A stretch of DNA of 64,000 bases from Archegozetes longisetosus (taxonomy: Eukaryota > Arthropoda > Arachnida > Sarcoptiformes > Trhypochthoniidae), in the NCBI GenBank assembly GCA_018873245.2, contig JAEMBT020000003.1:10539843-10603842 (forward strand), given 5' to 3'. Each line of letters opens with the position of its first letter. Within the stretch, counting starts at the first letter, position 1. The position numbers and the translations under genes were made by a program. This document shows positions 36,801 through 47,790 of this stretch, in pieces. The notes below the pieces were generated by a model, which worked only from the letters and a program-made list of their open reading frames with translations, did no database searches and had not been told where the DNA came from.

Positions 36801-37593
36801 TTGCAATTATTATTCAGTAAAATGACGAATAAGTAATTTATGATTTGTCAGAATAGTCTAATAAATAATAACTATATCGATAAATACCTTCGTGCAAAGG
36901 ATAAGCATCCACATAAACGTTATCCGACAATAACTTATTAATACCAATAGAGAAAACATCAGTAGAATTGGATGAAAAACTTTTGCGCTTTAAAATAAAT
37001 TCGATGATTTGCGCTCTTTGAGAATTGGTAAAAAACTGTTCCCTATTATCTGGTATATTAAACAGATATTCCTTATCTCTTGAATACGGAGCTGTGAATA
37101 CCATCGAATCGCTATTGTACTCTTCACTGAATAGTGTTTTCATGTTTGAGCGAATTGTTTTCATAGGCATTCGTAATTTCATGACTTCTGCATATCTGGT
37201 CAACAGATCCCACGGCGCGAATATATGGACATAAGTGTATTCGCCGTTCCCCATACTATCAGAGTAATCAAGGATTAGACCTTCTTCTTGAAGATTCGTC
37301 TGCATAAAAATGTAAATTATTACACTTCAATCCAATACTTATCTGAAAATTTGAAGCTTAAGCCTTGTATTAACCTCAAAAATATTTCTTTTCTTAGAAT
37401 TTTCGGCAGATTTTTCATCTTTGTTGCGAAAAACTAACACAAAATCAGTTCTATTTTGCCTTTGATTGTAACGTAAATTGCCATTCCTCAACATATTAAT
37501 ATTATTGTTAATCGGCGACAACGGACTCTCTTCAATATGATTGATGAGCGTCTCGCAACTACCATAATCACCACTTGATTCTGTTGTTTCCAT
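33835..37593 (-). CDS. Anoctamin (TMEM16 family), copy 2
   Basis: Same seven-exon structure as copy 1: 37593-37375, 37299-36888, 36535-36033, 35447-34943, 34859-34484, 34417-34187 and 34105-33835; also 838 aa and fully open. I count about 18 residue differences from copy 1, roughly 98% identity. Five are in the N-terminal leader encoded by exon 1, three in a row (NLN versus SES) in an extracellular loop in exon 6, and four in exon 4 near a transmembrane helix. Exon 3 is identical. At the REPPW motif copy 2 has YNDYREPPW, which looks closer to the family consensus than copy 1's YNDHREPPW. Both copies are likely functional. Biochemical role as for copy 1. Confidence 0.92.
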
Positions 37594-39973
37594 ACTAGAA
37601 ATTATTTTTTCAATGAAAGTTCAATATTGTGGCATACTATTCGATTTGAATGGCTTTTTCAGCTAATATCAAGTTGTAGTTTAATTTACTTTGATGTTGA
37701 GTAAAAAACTTTTCAAAAAGGAAAATGTTATATAAACAATAAAATAATATCGATATGAGCTATAAATTGTTGATCACTCCGTTTTGAAAACACGTTGGAG
37801 ACAATACTAGTATAATAGATACTTTTATAGCTATATGAGGGTTTTTTTTTCAATTATTATAACTAAGCAATTAGTTTATATAAGAGCAGCGAAAAGTATA
37901 TTATTTATATATCATATGTTATATTAATTTGTTGTATAATACATAAGGTTTCAACTAGTGAATGAAAATTTCGGAAATCTTCACTCCATTTTCATTCCAG
38001 TCCATCGAAATAAGTTATCATTCCATCCAACTCCATTCCATGCTTTCTAACGTAATTTGAGTTCCATTCCAGTCCATTCCATGATATAGTAGGTATTTTT
38101 TAATATGAAAGTTGCATTTGCTTATATAATATCGAATTACAGAATTTCAATGTATAAATCATTAATTGCTATTGCTGTTGAATGCGCTTTATTTTAGTTT
38201 CTTTTGTTTCCTCCAAGTATTATACAAATTGCGATTTTAAGTTTACTTAAAATGCATGAAAACAGTGGATCAGAAGTAGATATCACTCAGAAAAATTAAG
38301 AAGAAATCATTGAACTTATGGCGAAAGATTCGATAGATAAATATATTTAATGGGTTCCACGTCAATTTAGCGCCAACAATTCAGTGCTGTGACAATTCAG
38401 CGCTGCGGCATTTCGGCGCTACGACAATTCAGTACTGCGATAATTCGGCACACGTTTATTATAAATTCATTTTAAAGTAAAACAGAGACCACTATATTAT
38501 TGGATGTTCACAGGAAATAAATTTTTACCAAAAAATGTACAAAATATAACACACACATATTCTGATTACTGAACAAACATATTTGGATTTTACTACTAGT
38601 ATTTCATTATTTATAATCATATTCTCATTAAATATAATTATTAAAAAAATCTTTTTCCTTAATTCAAATAAACTTAATTAGAAATAAAGATTCTATCACC
38701 TATAATTATGTTTGCTTGTAATTATCGGTTGAAAGTAAACACTTTTATAGGCTAAAATTTGCGTCCCATGAACACCTATTAATTTAGAGTTTCTGTAATT
38801 ACAGTTTCTGTTTTTCGTTAAAGTTATCAATTTTCCTGAAATTTTCAAATGCGCTGAATTGATTGGCCTGAATTGACGTGCTACCGTAATAACATCAAAT
38901 TTGATATAATCACTGTTTATGACTCGTCATCTCTGTGATTGAGATTTTAATGCAACATTTCGATGTGTCAGGATTTCATACCAATCAAAAGATCGCAGTG
39001 AGAGCTCAATCAATCTTTCAATGCATATAAATCCCAATTTACAAGTTTATTTTCAAAATCATCTATCAAAACCTCTATATCGATAAGAGATAAAAATTGA
39101 AACATTCAATGTATTATTGAGAAATGCAATCAAATGAAAGTACAAATTCATGCAAAAAGAAAAAACAAGAAGCAATTAAAGGCATTACTTGCCAACAATT
39201 TTTCATAGACCAAGTTCAGTTGTGACGATGCAGAAAATAAATTATTGTGTATTACGCGAACTACCCGTTTGATGAGAACATTAGAGTTATATATTTTTGT
39301 ATTGAGTAACAAATTAAGGTTGATCAAAAAGGAAAATAAAACTTTCATTTAATCAGCTTTACATTAACGAACACCTCTACAGTTGGCTTTTTGCTGTCAA
39401 TTATGATTGTCTCAATACATATGTCAAACAAATCGTTAAAATATGATTAACTGTTCCGTAAGAATATAATGTGGTCTTAAAATTCATAATAGATATAAAA
39501 TTGAGATAAACTCGTCAATGAAATACAGTATTAGATAAGATAGCATTGCATAACACGCTCATTGCATATGCTTTTCACAAGAAAATCTGTATTTTATAAA
39601 AAAATAAATGAATACTATTAATAAACTAACTCTTTCTGTTTAAAATTACGTAAAATGTTAATACGATAGCTAAATGGCTGTCACTTATCTGAGAAGTTAG
39701 ACTTAATATAATACCAGATATTGTAATTTTGACCAATTTATTTAGCATTGATTCTCATTAATGATTGTCAGATAGATTATTCGAAATTTTCTTTGGTCTT
39801 TTATATATTCGAGATTTTAAGTAAAAGTGAAAGAAATGTGATATTTGAAAAACTTGCGATGCTAGTTTCACACTTAACAAGTAATCAAATTAAAACGTGG
39901 CTCGGTATCAGAAAATGTGTTTCTGGTATTTTTCCGTAACAGTTTAATACTAACAAAGTATAGATAATATTAG
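37594..39973. other. Anoctamin copy 2 upstream region with private insertion
   Basis: Aligns to the copy 1 upstream region except 37956-38885, which replaces 25556-25823. The private part begins with repeated TCCATTCCA-like words (about 37985-38080) and ends with a MITE. The 66-codon frame at 39148-39348 is conserved from copy 1 but unrecognised. Confidence 0.5.
38353..38885. mobile_element. Copy-2-only MITE with subterminal AATTCAGCGC repeats
   Basis: Imperfect terminal inverted repeats, GGTTCCACGTCAATTTAGCG on the left and GGTAGCACGTCAATTCAGG on the right (reverse complement). About five subterminal AATTCAGCGCTGCG-like units lie inside the left end and one near the right end. No coding capacity. 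Absent from unit 1, so inserted after the duplication or gained by conversion. Confidence 0.65.
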
Positions 39974-40275
39974 TGATAGACATGAGCTCAGTTACGTTGA
40001 GCTTGAGCTGAGCTCAATTTATAAATGAGTAAAATTGACATTTCTCATGAAACATCTTAGTTTTTATTTGAAATGCCGAAAAATAGTTACATAGCAAAAG
40101 CTCTAGTCTAAGAGTCTTAAATGATCCAAATTTTGATATTCTGTTACTTAAAATTATGGGTAACTAAAATATCGAATGATTCAATATTTTATTGTGAATT
40201 TGAACATTCAGTTCAAACACATTAAACTTCTTGAAATATAAGATAGTCTGACTCTTTGAATAATTTTATCTAAAC
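39974..40275. mobile_element. Left arm of the TGATAGACAT TIR element (copy 2)
   Basis: Corresponds to 26906-27209 of copy 1; interior and right arm are deleted here. Confidence 0.55.
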
Positions 40276-40664
40276 GAGTGATCGCCAACTCGTAGGTCGG
40301 ATCCTGCCAGTTTTTTTTCTGGTCCTTTGACACGACGGGTATCTCTAATACTTTTAGCCCTTTAATTGAAAACTTGAATTTTATTTATTTAGAAGACTTA
40401 AAAAAGTTATCATAACGAATTTAAGATCCAAATAGATATGAAATTGCAGTCATGCTATTTTTGAGAGAATTATAGATAATATTTTATTAATGTTTAAAAC
40501 TGTAGTCCCGATATGTGAGCAATACCTAAAGTGTGGGTACAAGAATCTTATGGAACATTAGGTTTGAAAATATATATCATTTTAATCTGTTAAATAGTCT
40601 AGCTGAAGTGATTTGTCAATTGCTGTTGTTAAAAAGCAACATCAAGCATCGAAATGTTCAAAAT
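40276..40664. mobile_element. Truncated hAT-like MITE (copy 2)
   Basis: Left part of the element seen complete at 27210-27685. The right end is missing because of the deletion that removed the equivalent of 27594-29738. Confidence 0.65.
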
Positions 40665-40887
40665 TTGAACATATTTGAATTAAAATTTTTTATTTTATAT
40701 CAGTTAAGAAGATGACTAAAAGTCTAACGAATAAACAGACTTATTTTGACTTGAACGCTGTTAACTTTAAAATGAAGGCCTCAATTTATTCCTAATTAAA
40801 AACAGTCTAATTTACCTGTTGGGCGAAAACTATACGAAGCTCTCTCAATACAACTATTACCATGCATAAAACAACTCAACCCACAAG

Positions 40888-41338
40888 TAGGGTGACCGCC
40901 TGTCCCGTTTTTGATGAGACAGTCCCGTCTTTCGACTTTCACTTTGAAAAATGTGTTTAGAAAAGTATTTCTTAAAATTCAGACATTGAATTTATTTTAC
41001 AAATGATAAGGAATTAAGAAACCCAGTTTAATGTTTTGAACATATGTGGTTTAAAACCAAAAGTTATTGAATTAATCTTTTCTGCCTTAACATGTATCTG
41101 ATATAAACCAGTATTTCTTACTTTTGAATAACTTTAAAAAGATGTCATCTCTAACAATAAATATATCTTTGAAATGAACTAACTAATAATTTTCAACGTT
41201 TTGGTATTAGAATGTATTGTTTGATACATAAATATTTGTAATGACTAATAAAAGCGTCATTTTTCTTTATAAAAATGTAAGAGTCTCCCCTTTGATATTT
41301 TTGTCCCGCCACGAGACGAGCCAGAGGTGGTCACCCTA
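40888..41338. mobile_element. hAT-like MITE, TAGGGTGACC termini (copy 2)
   Basis: Same 451-bp element at the same place in unit 2, with the same flanks, so the insertion predates the segmental duplication. Confidence 0.85.
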
Positions 41339-41651
41339 CCTACAAGTGTGAGTAACGCTTGAGGATAAAACTTGTTATTTGATCGTTAAAACGATTATAG
41401 AGCGAGATCAGACATTTTGAACTTGAATTCCTATTTTAGGTAACACTAAACTGGTAAGTTTAAACAAATAATCAAAACAAATCGCGGCAAAAATGTTTGA
41501 ATTCATGGAAAAAATCTATTGATTAAAGTTCAAAATAAAACTTTTATTATTTTGAATAATAGGATTTAAATTGACTAAATAGGATTGAATCAAGAAAAAT
41601 AAACTAATTTAATGAACGAGATAACTTATGAAATTCTAACTGTTAATTAAA

Positions 41652-43122
41652 TTAAGACATATTTTTGTCTAAGGCGTCCTTCATCTGTTGAATGAGTTGA
41701 TTTCTTCTTTGTTGTTCTAATTTAATGATTAGTGACCATAATTTGTCAGCATCCCCTTTCATAAACTCATCGATATCAAAAATACTTTCATTCAATCGAT
41801 GATCAGTAATCCTATTTTGCGGAAAGTTATAAGTTCTGATCTTATCACTTCGGGCCGCGATACCAATCTGTAATTTCTTAGTATCTTTTGTTTCTCTCCT
41901 TCTTCTATCGAGTTCCATTTGATTCAAAATAGCCTTCAATTTAAGTAAAGCTATTTCTCTATTTTGGATCTGAGATCGCGACTCCTGACACTCGACTGTA
42001 ATATTGGTCGGAACATGAGTTATGCGAACACAGCTCATTGTTTTGTTGACATGCTGTCCACCAGCGCCCTGTGATGTCTTTGCCTCGAATTTGAGGTCAC
42101 TTTCTTTGATCTCAATTACATTATGTCTGATTGGAAGTACAGCTACGGTTACGGTTGATGTGTGAACGCGTCCATATTTCTCAGTTTTTGGTATCTAATG
42201 ATTGACAAATCAATAAAAAATTAATATTAAATCTATTCGAAAGTAACTAATAATCTATAAAATAGAAATGGTTTTGAACAAAAAGATTAACCCATAGTTA
42301 GGTATGACTTAAAAAGTATTTAATAAACATTTGAATCGAACTGATTTGCGTCGAACTAACAGTAAGAGCAACAACTCAACTAAGAAATAATTAACTAAAA
42401 TAATTATATCTTAAACAAATAAAACCACTAATGAAACTAACTTCTAGCTAAAAGTTGAAAACATTGTTGAGTATAGAATTTAATGACTATCATAGAGATA
42501 TTTTCATTAAGTTTATAGTAAAGATAAGAACTAGAATCATGGTCGTTAAAAAACCAATCAAATATTATAAGAGATGTCTCACTCTTTGGACTCGATGTAC
42601 TCCTGCCTCGTGTCTCAACAATTGAAAACAATTGGCTCCGCTCGCAATAAGCGATGAATGTCTGGAACCGCCATAATCGGTGTCACAATCGTTGGCTGCA
42701 ACAGAACACTTCCACTTATGATAATTACAAAAATTGATATAAACATCAAATAATTGTTTAGTAAAGAGCATCGCTTCTTGTCCGCCAACACCACAATTCA
42801 AGTCAAGACAGCAGTCATTAACATCGGTATCATCAACAATGCTCTCGTCGATTATAGCGTGTTCCAGTTGTTTCAATTGTTGTAATAGTTGCTCTGACTC
42901 TTTTGCCACTAATTCAGTTAATTCTTTGTCTTTAATTGACTTCAGTTCTTGTAATTCGTGTTGACATGCCTCGTATTTAGTCATCAAAATTGGAGAAACT
43001 TTAATGTTATTTTGTGACAAAAACAACTTCAATTTTGTGCTATCTTTTGTACTGTAATTACGAATAAATAAATGATTTTTGACTAAAATACTTGTTAACA
43101 ATTTTATTCTACTTAATAACAT
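41652..43122 (-). CDS. MTRF1L: Mitochondrial peptide chain release factor 1-like
   Basis: Two exons, 43122-42583 and 42194-41652, joined in phase 0 (CAAAGA|GTGAGA ... CATTAG|ATACCA) give 360 aa; human MTRF1L is 380. The chosen ATG gives MLLSRIKLLTSILVKNHLF..., a plausible mitochondrial presequence; an in-frame ATG at 43200 would add 26 residues that look less natural. HEAGVHRVQR is followed by IPKTEKYGRVHTST, containing the class-I codon-recognition P-x-T motif (about 182-184). The peptidyl-tRNA hydrolysis motif GGQ is at about 225-227 (GAGGQHVNKT). KIRTYNFPQNRITDHR closes the RF fold. It terminates translation at UAA/UAG in the mitochondrial matrix. Its stop codon lies 100 bp from the segmental-duplication edge. 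Confidence 0.93.
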
Positions 43123-43643
43123 GTTATTCAATAATTTTTGATTAAATTTGACTACTATTTTAGATTGCTTTTTAAAAACATAAACACAAACACATGTCAT
43201 GCTTACCAAAGTCTACGAAAGCCGTGAGAATCCTTTAAATAAAAGTTTTAAAAAGTTTTTCAAACTTTATCTGAATGTTTGAGCAGCAAATAGTTAGGAT
43301 TTCGATAAAATATAGTCGGCTTTTGAAAAGTGTTTTAATTGATAGAAATTGGTTATTGAAAGAAAAAATCGCTTTCAATACTTCTATCTATTTAGGTTTT
43401 AAAAAGTATTAAGCCTTTTGTCGCACATTAAAGCCTGATTTGTTAGAGATTTGCACTATTATAAAGCGTTACTTTCTATTAAATATATTAATAGTTTAAT
43501 GTTCTGACGCCAAAACGCCTAAATTCATTTTAATTATTAGAAACTTATTGCTAGAGATCGCTTATGATATGGTTTTCATTCGCATAATTCTAGAAATTAA
43601 GAAGTCAAAAAGTGTACACGCAAATAAAGATTTCGAGATCTGG
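43123..43643. other. Upstream region of mtRF1L
   Basis: A+T-rich; no gene or repeat recognised. It contains the promoter side of the minus-strand release-factor gene. Confidence 0.4.
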
Positions 43644-43875
43644 TGATAGACATCAGCTCAGTTACCCTGAGCTTGAGCTGAGCTGATTGATAAATTGAGA
43701 TTTTTTTGTAAAACATTTTAATATTAACTAGAAGCACTGAAGAATGATTACTAAACAAGAAATTTTAGTCTAAGAGTTTTAAATGGTCTAGATTTCAATA
43801 TTTTGTTGCTTAAAATTATGGGTAATTAAAATATCAAATAATTAAATTAATGTTTACTCCGAATCAAAGTAGAGG

Positions 43876-44798
43876 TTGAGTTAAGTATCCGGACTATCAT
43901 ATTACAGAGATTACAAGAGTAGTAAACATGTTTATGAAATATTATTGCGCATTAGAGTTAAACATACTGGATGATGTGGTTGCTTGTAATTTAAGCACTT
44001 TTAATTATTTAATACGCGAGTAAAATATTAAATTCACGCTCGTATATGTACTGGACACATTGAAAAATACAACAGTAACCATGGAATGCTAGATAGAATT
44101 ATAGCCATTGCTCAAATACTATGACCCTAAGGGTTATTGAGCATCTCGCTAGTATCACCTTCCTGGAGAACCACCGTAAGAATATTGATTTTAAAAATCA
44201 TAAATTTAAAATAATTCTAGCGCTCGTAATTTGCATCCCAGGCCTACAAAAGTTAGAGCAACAGTACAAGATTGGAAGATGATGATAGTGGTCTTTTATA
44301 AAAATCGCGTGTTGGGTTACAGAATTTTAGCGAGAAATACAAATGTCAATTTTGAAATTTATCTTGACTTTTTGAGTCAAGTAATACTCCCAACGATAAA
44401 GCGACTACGGATTCATAGACCAATAATACTCGATGACAACGCAAGATCAGCAAAACATTCGAAAGTTGAAGAATTTTTTTGTGAGACATTGATAGAAGGA
44501 ATTGAAACACCTGCCTTCTAGCCCTGATTTAAAGCCGTGCGATTACGATAGCATATATAGAATAAAGAGACCTAATAAAGATAAAAGATTCACTACTCCG
44601 GATGAACTTGAAATGGCTTATAAAGAAGTTATAGATGAAATAAATCTGAGTGGTTCCGCCATTGGCATTGGACGCCTCCCACTGAGGTGGGCGCTGGTCA
44701 ACCAAACTGGGAGCAAATATATTCAATAATCATTTGTTCAAATTTTAGTTCCGTTAAATATCTTTAAAGTTATATGATAGTCCGGATACTTAACTCAA
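43876..44798 (+). mobile_element. Degenerate mariner-like element
   Basis: Terminal inverted repeats of 27 bp (begins TTGAGTTAAGTATCCGGACT at 43876, mirrored at 44798) flank a broken transposase. At 923 bp it is shorter than the usual ~1.3 kb. A TA target-site duplication is not obvious. Confidence 0.8.
44231..44729 (+). pseudogene. Mariner transposase C-terminal half, frameshifted
   Basis: Two overlapping frames in different phases (44231-44521 and 44502-44729) together read as the catalytic half of a mariner transposase: HPRPTKVRA, KMMIVVFYKNRVLG, then DDNARSAKH (second catalytic Asp region), a +1 shift, and LPSSPDLKPCDY (third catalytic Asp region) down to RWALVNQTGSKYI. The N-terminal DNA-binding part upstream is broken by stops and no longer legible. 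The element is dead; the catalytic spacing is of mariner DD34D type by eye. Confidence 0.8.
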
Positions 44799-45113
44799 TC
44801 CCTGATATTTAAACATTGAGTTCAAACACACTAAACTTCTTTTGAACTAAATTATTCAATATTTAGTTCTATCTTAAAGTTAAAACGTTTTAAAACCGCT
44901 TTATATGAGCTATTATTGCAAAAAATTTTATTCAAACTAAACCTCATTAGATTATAAGCATATTATTTATAGCTATATCAAAGAAAATATCAAATTTCTA
45001 TGAAGATATCGTTTAAGAAATAGTAAACTATAATAAATTCCATAAACTATTACTCGTTGAGCTGAACTGAGCTGAGCTGATCTCATCGGCTCAAGCTGAG
45101 CCGGTGTCCATCA

Positions 45114-45588
45114 TTATCGAAATCAGTTGGTTATTTGAGTGTAAGAGAAATTGAATCGGAATAATTTGATTTATAATTACGAGCGAAAGTTACCTCAATT
45201 TTCATAAGGTTTCTAATATTGATTCAAATTTTTTCACATTTTATCTGACTTTGAATTTTGTTGATGATGGTGAGTAATCAGATAAAATAAAACATTATTT
45301 AGAGTTCATTTTATAAGAGTATCTCATTCAACAAAATTTTTATCATTCAATACTGGACTTTGACGCGTATAAGTTCAGTAAAGGCTAAAAGTTTGACTAA
45401 ACAAAATATTGTATCATACATAATTCATATGTCAACCAGTCTTAAAGTAATTTTTCAGCTTTTAAAGTCAGTGTCACAGCATTTTTGCATTCATTCATCG
45501 ACACATTCGCAAACATAATAAAATGAATAGGATTTAGAGACAATAAGCGGTGCTAAAATCTCCTATCAAGTGATCCACACTTCATAAA
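45114..45588. other. Upstream region of the SMYD gene
   Basis: A+T-rich; no specific element recognised. Presumed promoter and 5' UTR of the gene at 45589. Confidence 0.4.
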
Positions 45589-46797
45589 ATGATTTCAATT
45601 CAGTCTAAAGCACATAAACGCTATCTGATCGGAGAAGTTATAATAACAAGTGATCCAATAGTTCATGTCATAAACGGAGAATTTAAAGGAAAATGTTGTG
45701 ATAACTGTCTAGCAATTACTGATTCGAAACATCCTCTTAAGAAATGCACAAAATGCAAGCATATGTTCTATTGTAGCAGAAGATGTCAGAAAATCGACTG
45801 GAGAGTTCATAAGCTTGAGTGCAATTACTATAAAAAGTTCGGCAAACAGTTTTTCAACGATCGCTTCGACCGATTATTAATGCGTTTATGGCTTATATCA
45901 AAATTCAATCAAACAATTTTCAATAAAAACTGTCGATTAGCGAATGGAAACGAGTTATCATTCAATAAAATTCAAAGTTATTGCAAAGACATTGGATTAG
46001 ATGACAAGAGAGTCTTCGAAAGTATTTGCATCAGATTTAAAAGTTTTAGCATCGAATTTGATCCTCAAATGCTTTACCATTTGTTCTGCAAAGTATTGCG
46101 TTATGGCATCGATTGTGAAACGCCAGCCATTGTTAAACGTGTAGATCAATTAGAGGTTAATAATACCGAGCTGAAGATAGAATCGGATTTGCCTGATATT
46201 AAGTTTTGGGCAGTTTACGTGCCGATCACTGTTTTCGGTCATTCATGTGTTCCGAATGCTTGTAAAGTATTTATTGGCAATAAATTACAACTGAGAGCCA
46301 TTAAACCGATTGCTCTCAACGAACAAATCACTATTTCTTACGTTTTTCTCGAAAAGTCGAAGATTGAGCGCCAAAAAGAACTTAAGAATCGCTTTTTCAC
46401 GGAATGCGGTTGTTTGAAATGCGGCACAAATTTCGATGACTTTATTGATTATAAGAGGCTTAAAATTTTGGAAAATCTACGAATGAATGCTATGAATGAG
46501 TTGTATTTGAGGCCAATCAAAAACTATGTGGATCACAAGGATTTAGACGATATTGAAGAAGAATTAATGTCAATCTACAGGAATATTTATGGCGATTATT
46601 ATCCGAACCTGACTGTTGAGTACACGCAATACTTTAACTGGAAATTCTTGAGCCAATCGGAGCACGAACAAAACCTAAACTTGCTTAAGAAATATATATT
46701 GAAGATGATTCTTATAACTCATGGTTTCAATCATCCATTCTTTGAAAATTTCGTTAAACTTATTAAAGTTCAGAGCATGATTGAAGAAAAGTCTTAA
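45589..46797 (+). CDS. SET and MYND domain protein (SMYD3-like)
   Basis: A single open exon of 402 aa from an ATG preceded by stops. The MYND zinc finger at about residues 37-78 has all eight expected ligands (CCDNC...CTKCKHMFYCSRRCQ...HKLEC). The split SET domain continues after it: GHSCVPNA stands where most SET proteins have NHSCxPN, followed by AIKPIALNEQITISYVF with the catalytic Tyr. The post-SET cysteine cluster is CGCLKCG. A helical C-terminal region of about 110 aa follows, as in SMYD1-3. Family members methylate lysines of histones and cytosolic proteins. The Asn-to-Gly change in the SAM-binding NHSC motif is unusual and could lower activity. Lack of introns might mean a retrogene origin. 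Confidence 0.85.
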   Translation: MISIQSKAHKRYLIGEVIITSDPIVHVINGEFKGKCCDNCLAITDSKHPLKKCTKCKHMFYCSRRCQKIDWRVHKLECNYYKKFGKQFFNDRFDRLLMRLWLISKFNQTIFNKNCRLANGNELSFNKIQSYCKDIGLDDKRVFESICIRFKSFSIEFDPQMLYHLFCKVLRYGIDCETPAIVKRVDQLEVNNTELKIESDLPDIKFWAVYVPITVFGHSCVPNACKVFIGNKLQLRAIKPIALNEQITISYVFLEKSKIERQKELKNRFFTECGCLKCGTNFDDFIDYKRLKILENLRMNAMNELYLRPIKNYVDHKDLDDIEEELMSIYRNIYGDYYPNLTVEYTQYFNWKFLSQSEHEQNLNLLKKYILKMILITHGFNHPFFENFVKLIKVQSMIEEKS

Positions 46798-47289
46798 CTA
46801 TTTTTATACTCAATTTTAAGTATTTCTAAGAATAGACAACAAACTTGATGGCAAAATGCTGTACTTTATACAATTCTTTTGACTAGAATTTTAATTTGCT
46901 TAATTTTTATGTGAAGTTTCGCTTTTTGATATTATTTATTTTTGAAGCATTCTTTATAAGCTTCATAATCAAATATTTCGATCCTTCAGCCTAAAAATTG
47001 ATTTTTTAGATACATAAACTTTTGAGATAAAACGGACTCAAATTTAAAACCTGTTTTAAGATTATGGAAAGTAAACAAACTTTTTTTACTCGACGCTAAA
47101 ATAGTATATCAATAATGAAATTAATCATATGTTCGCAATATATGTTTTTACAAAATAAATTCATAAACTGTTTATTCAATTAATTCGATTGTATATATAA
47201 TTTGATAACTTGAACCGTCAAAATGTTAGTCTTGTTGAATGTATCTATGAATTATTTAGTGCCACTTATTTGAACTTTGATTGCTTTTG
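46798..47289. other. Intergenic 3' side of the SMYD gene
   Basis: A+T-rich; nothing recognised. Confidence 0.4.
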
Positions 47290-47790
47290 ATTTTAAAGAA
47301 CCACAATCCGTTTGTTTGCAAACAAAACATCTCTTAGCTTTGAGCTGTTGTAGCCACTCGTCTATACGTTATATCGTTCAATCTGTAAAACCGAAACTTT
47401 TTTGACAGGCCACTCACGCGAAATTGGACGCAGATTTCAAAATTCGAATTAATTTGAATTTTTGCCTCATCAATTCTTAAATATCCGATAAATAACTCAT
47501 TAACACCTATACTGTAACGAAAATGCGGTTGTTCACAAACAATAAGTCCGTTTACTTTATACTGCATTAACTAGTCAGTTTGTTTCTGTTGTTCAGTTTT
47601 GCCCATCTAATTTTTTATGGCAGAGTAAATGTCTAACAAATACTATTTTCACGCTGTTTCTGCCGAATGTTTGTCAGCTCAATTGCTTCTAGACAATTGT
47701 GAGAATCATTCAATTTATTTTAATCATTTTTTACGTATTCAATCCATATGTGAGTGAATAGTATTCCTAACGATTTGGTTAAAGGCATTA
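47290..47790 (-). pseudogene. Decayed duplicate of the neighbouring C2H2 gene
   Basis: The segment about 47790-47640 reads SLGILFTHIWIEYV... and NCLEAIEL, matching the N-terminus of the intact gene (SLDIRLTDIWIEC, DCLEAIQL). Bases 47567-47440 read a broken version of its first finger region (LIVCEQPHFRYSIGVNELF versus LLVCKEPDCDFTIGVKKTF). Bases 47360-47290 read another start of that region (EWLQQLKAKRCFVCKQTDC versus EWLQQFRVDKLLVCKEPDC). The middle of the gene and the later fingers are gone, and several stops and shifts are present. It lies 1.0 kb downstream of the intact gene, same strand. Confidence 0.65.

Larger units (their letters stand above)
30628..41551. repeat. Tandem segmental duplication, copy 2 (10.9 kb)
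   Basis: Direct-orientation second copy of 16249-30627, about 98% identical where aligned. It is shorter because two ~2 kb blocks are missing, and it carries a private stretch at 37956-38885. It ends about 100 bp from the mtRF1L stop codon. Confidence 0.92.
43644..45113. mobile_element. TIR element with nested mariner
   Basis: Termini TGATAGACATCAGCTCAG and, reversed, TGATGGACACCGGCTCAG. Left and right arms match the arms at 26906 and 28982-29105. Near each end GAGCTGAGCTGA-type words form local palindromes. A 923-bp mariner-like element sits inside (43876-44798); without it the host element is about 550 bp. Non-coding itself. Confidence 0.7.
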
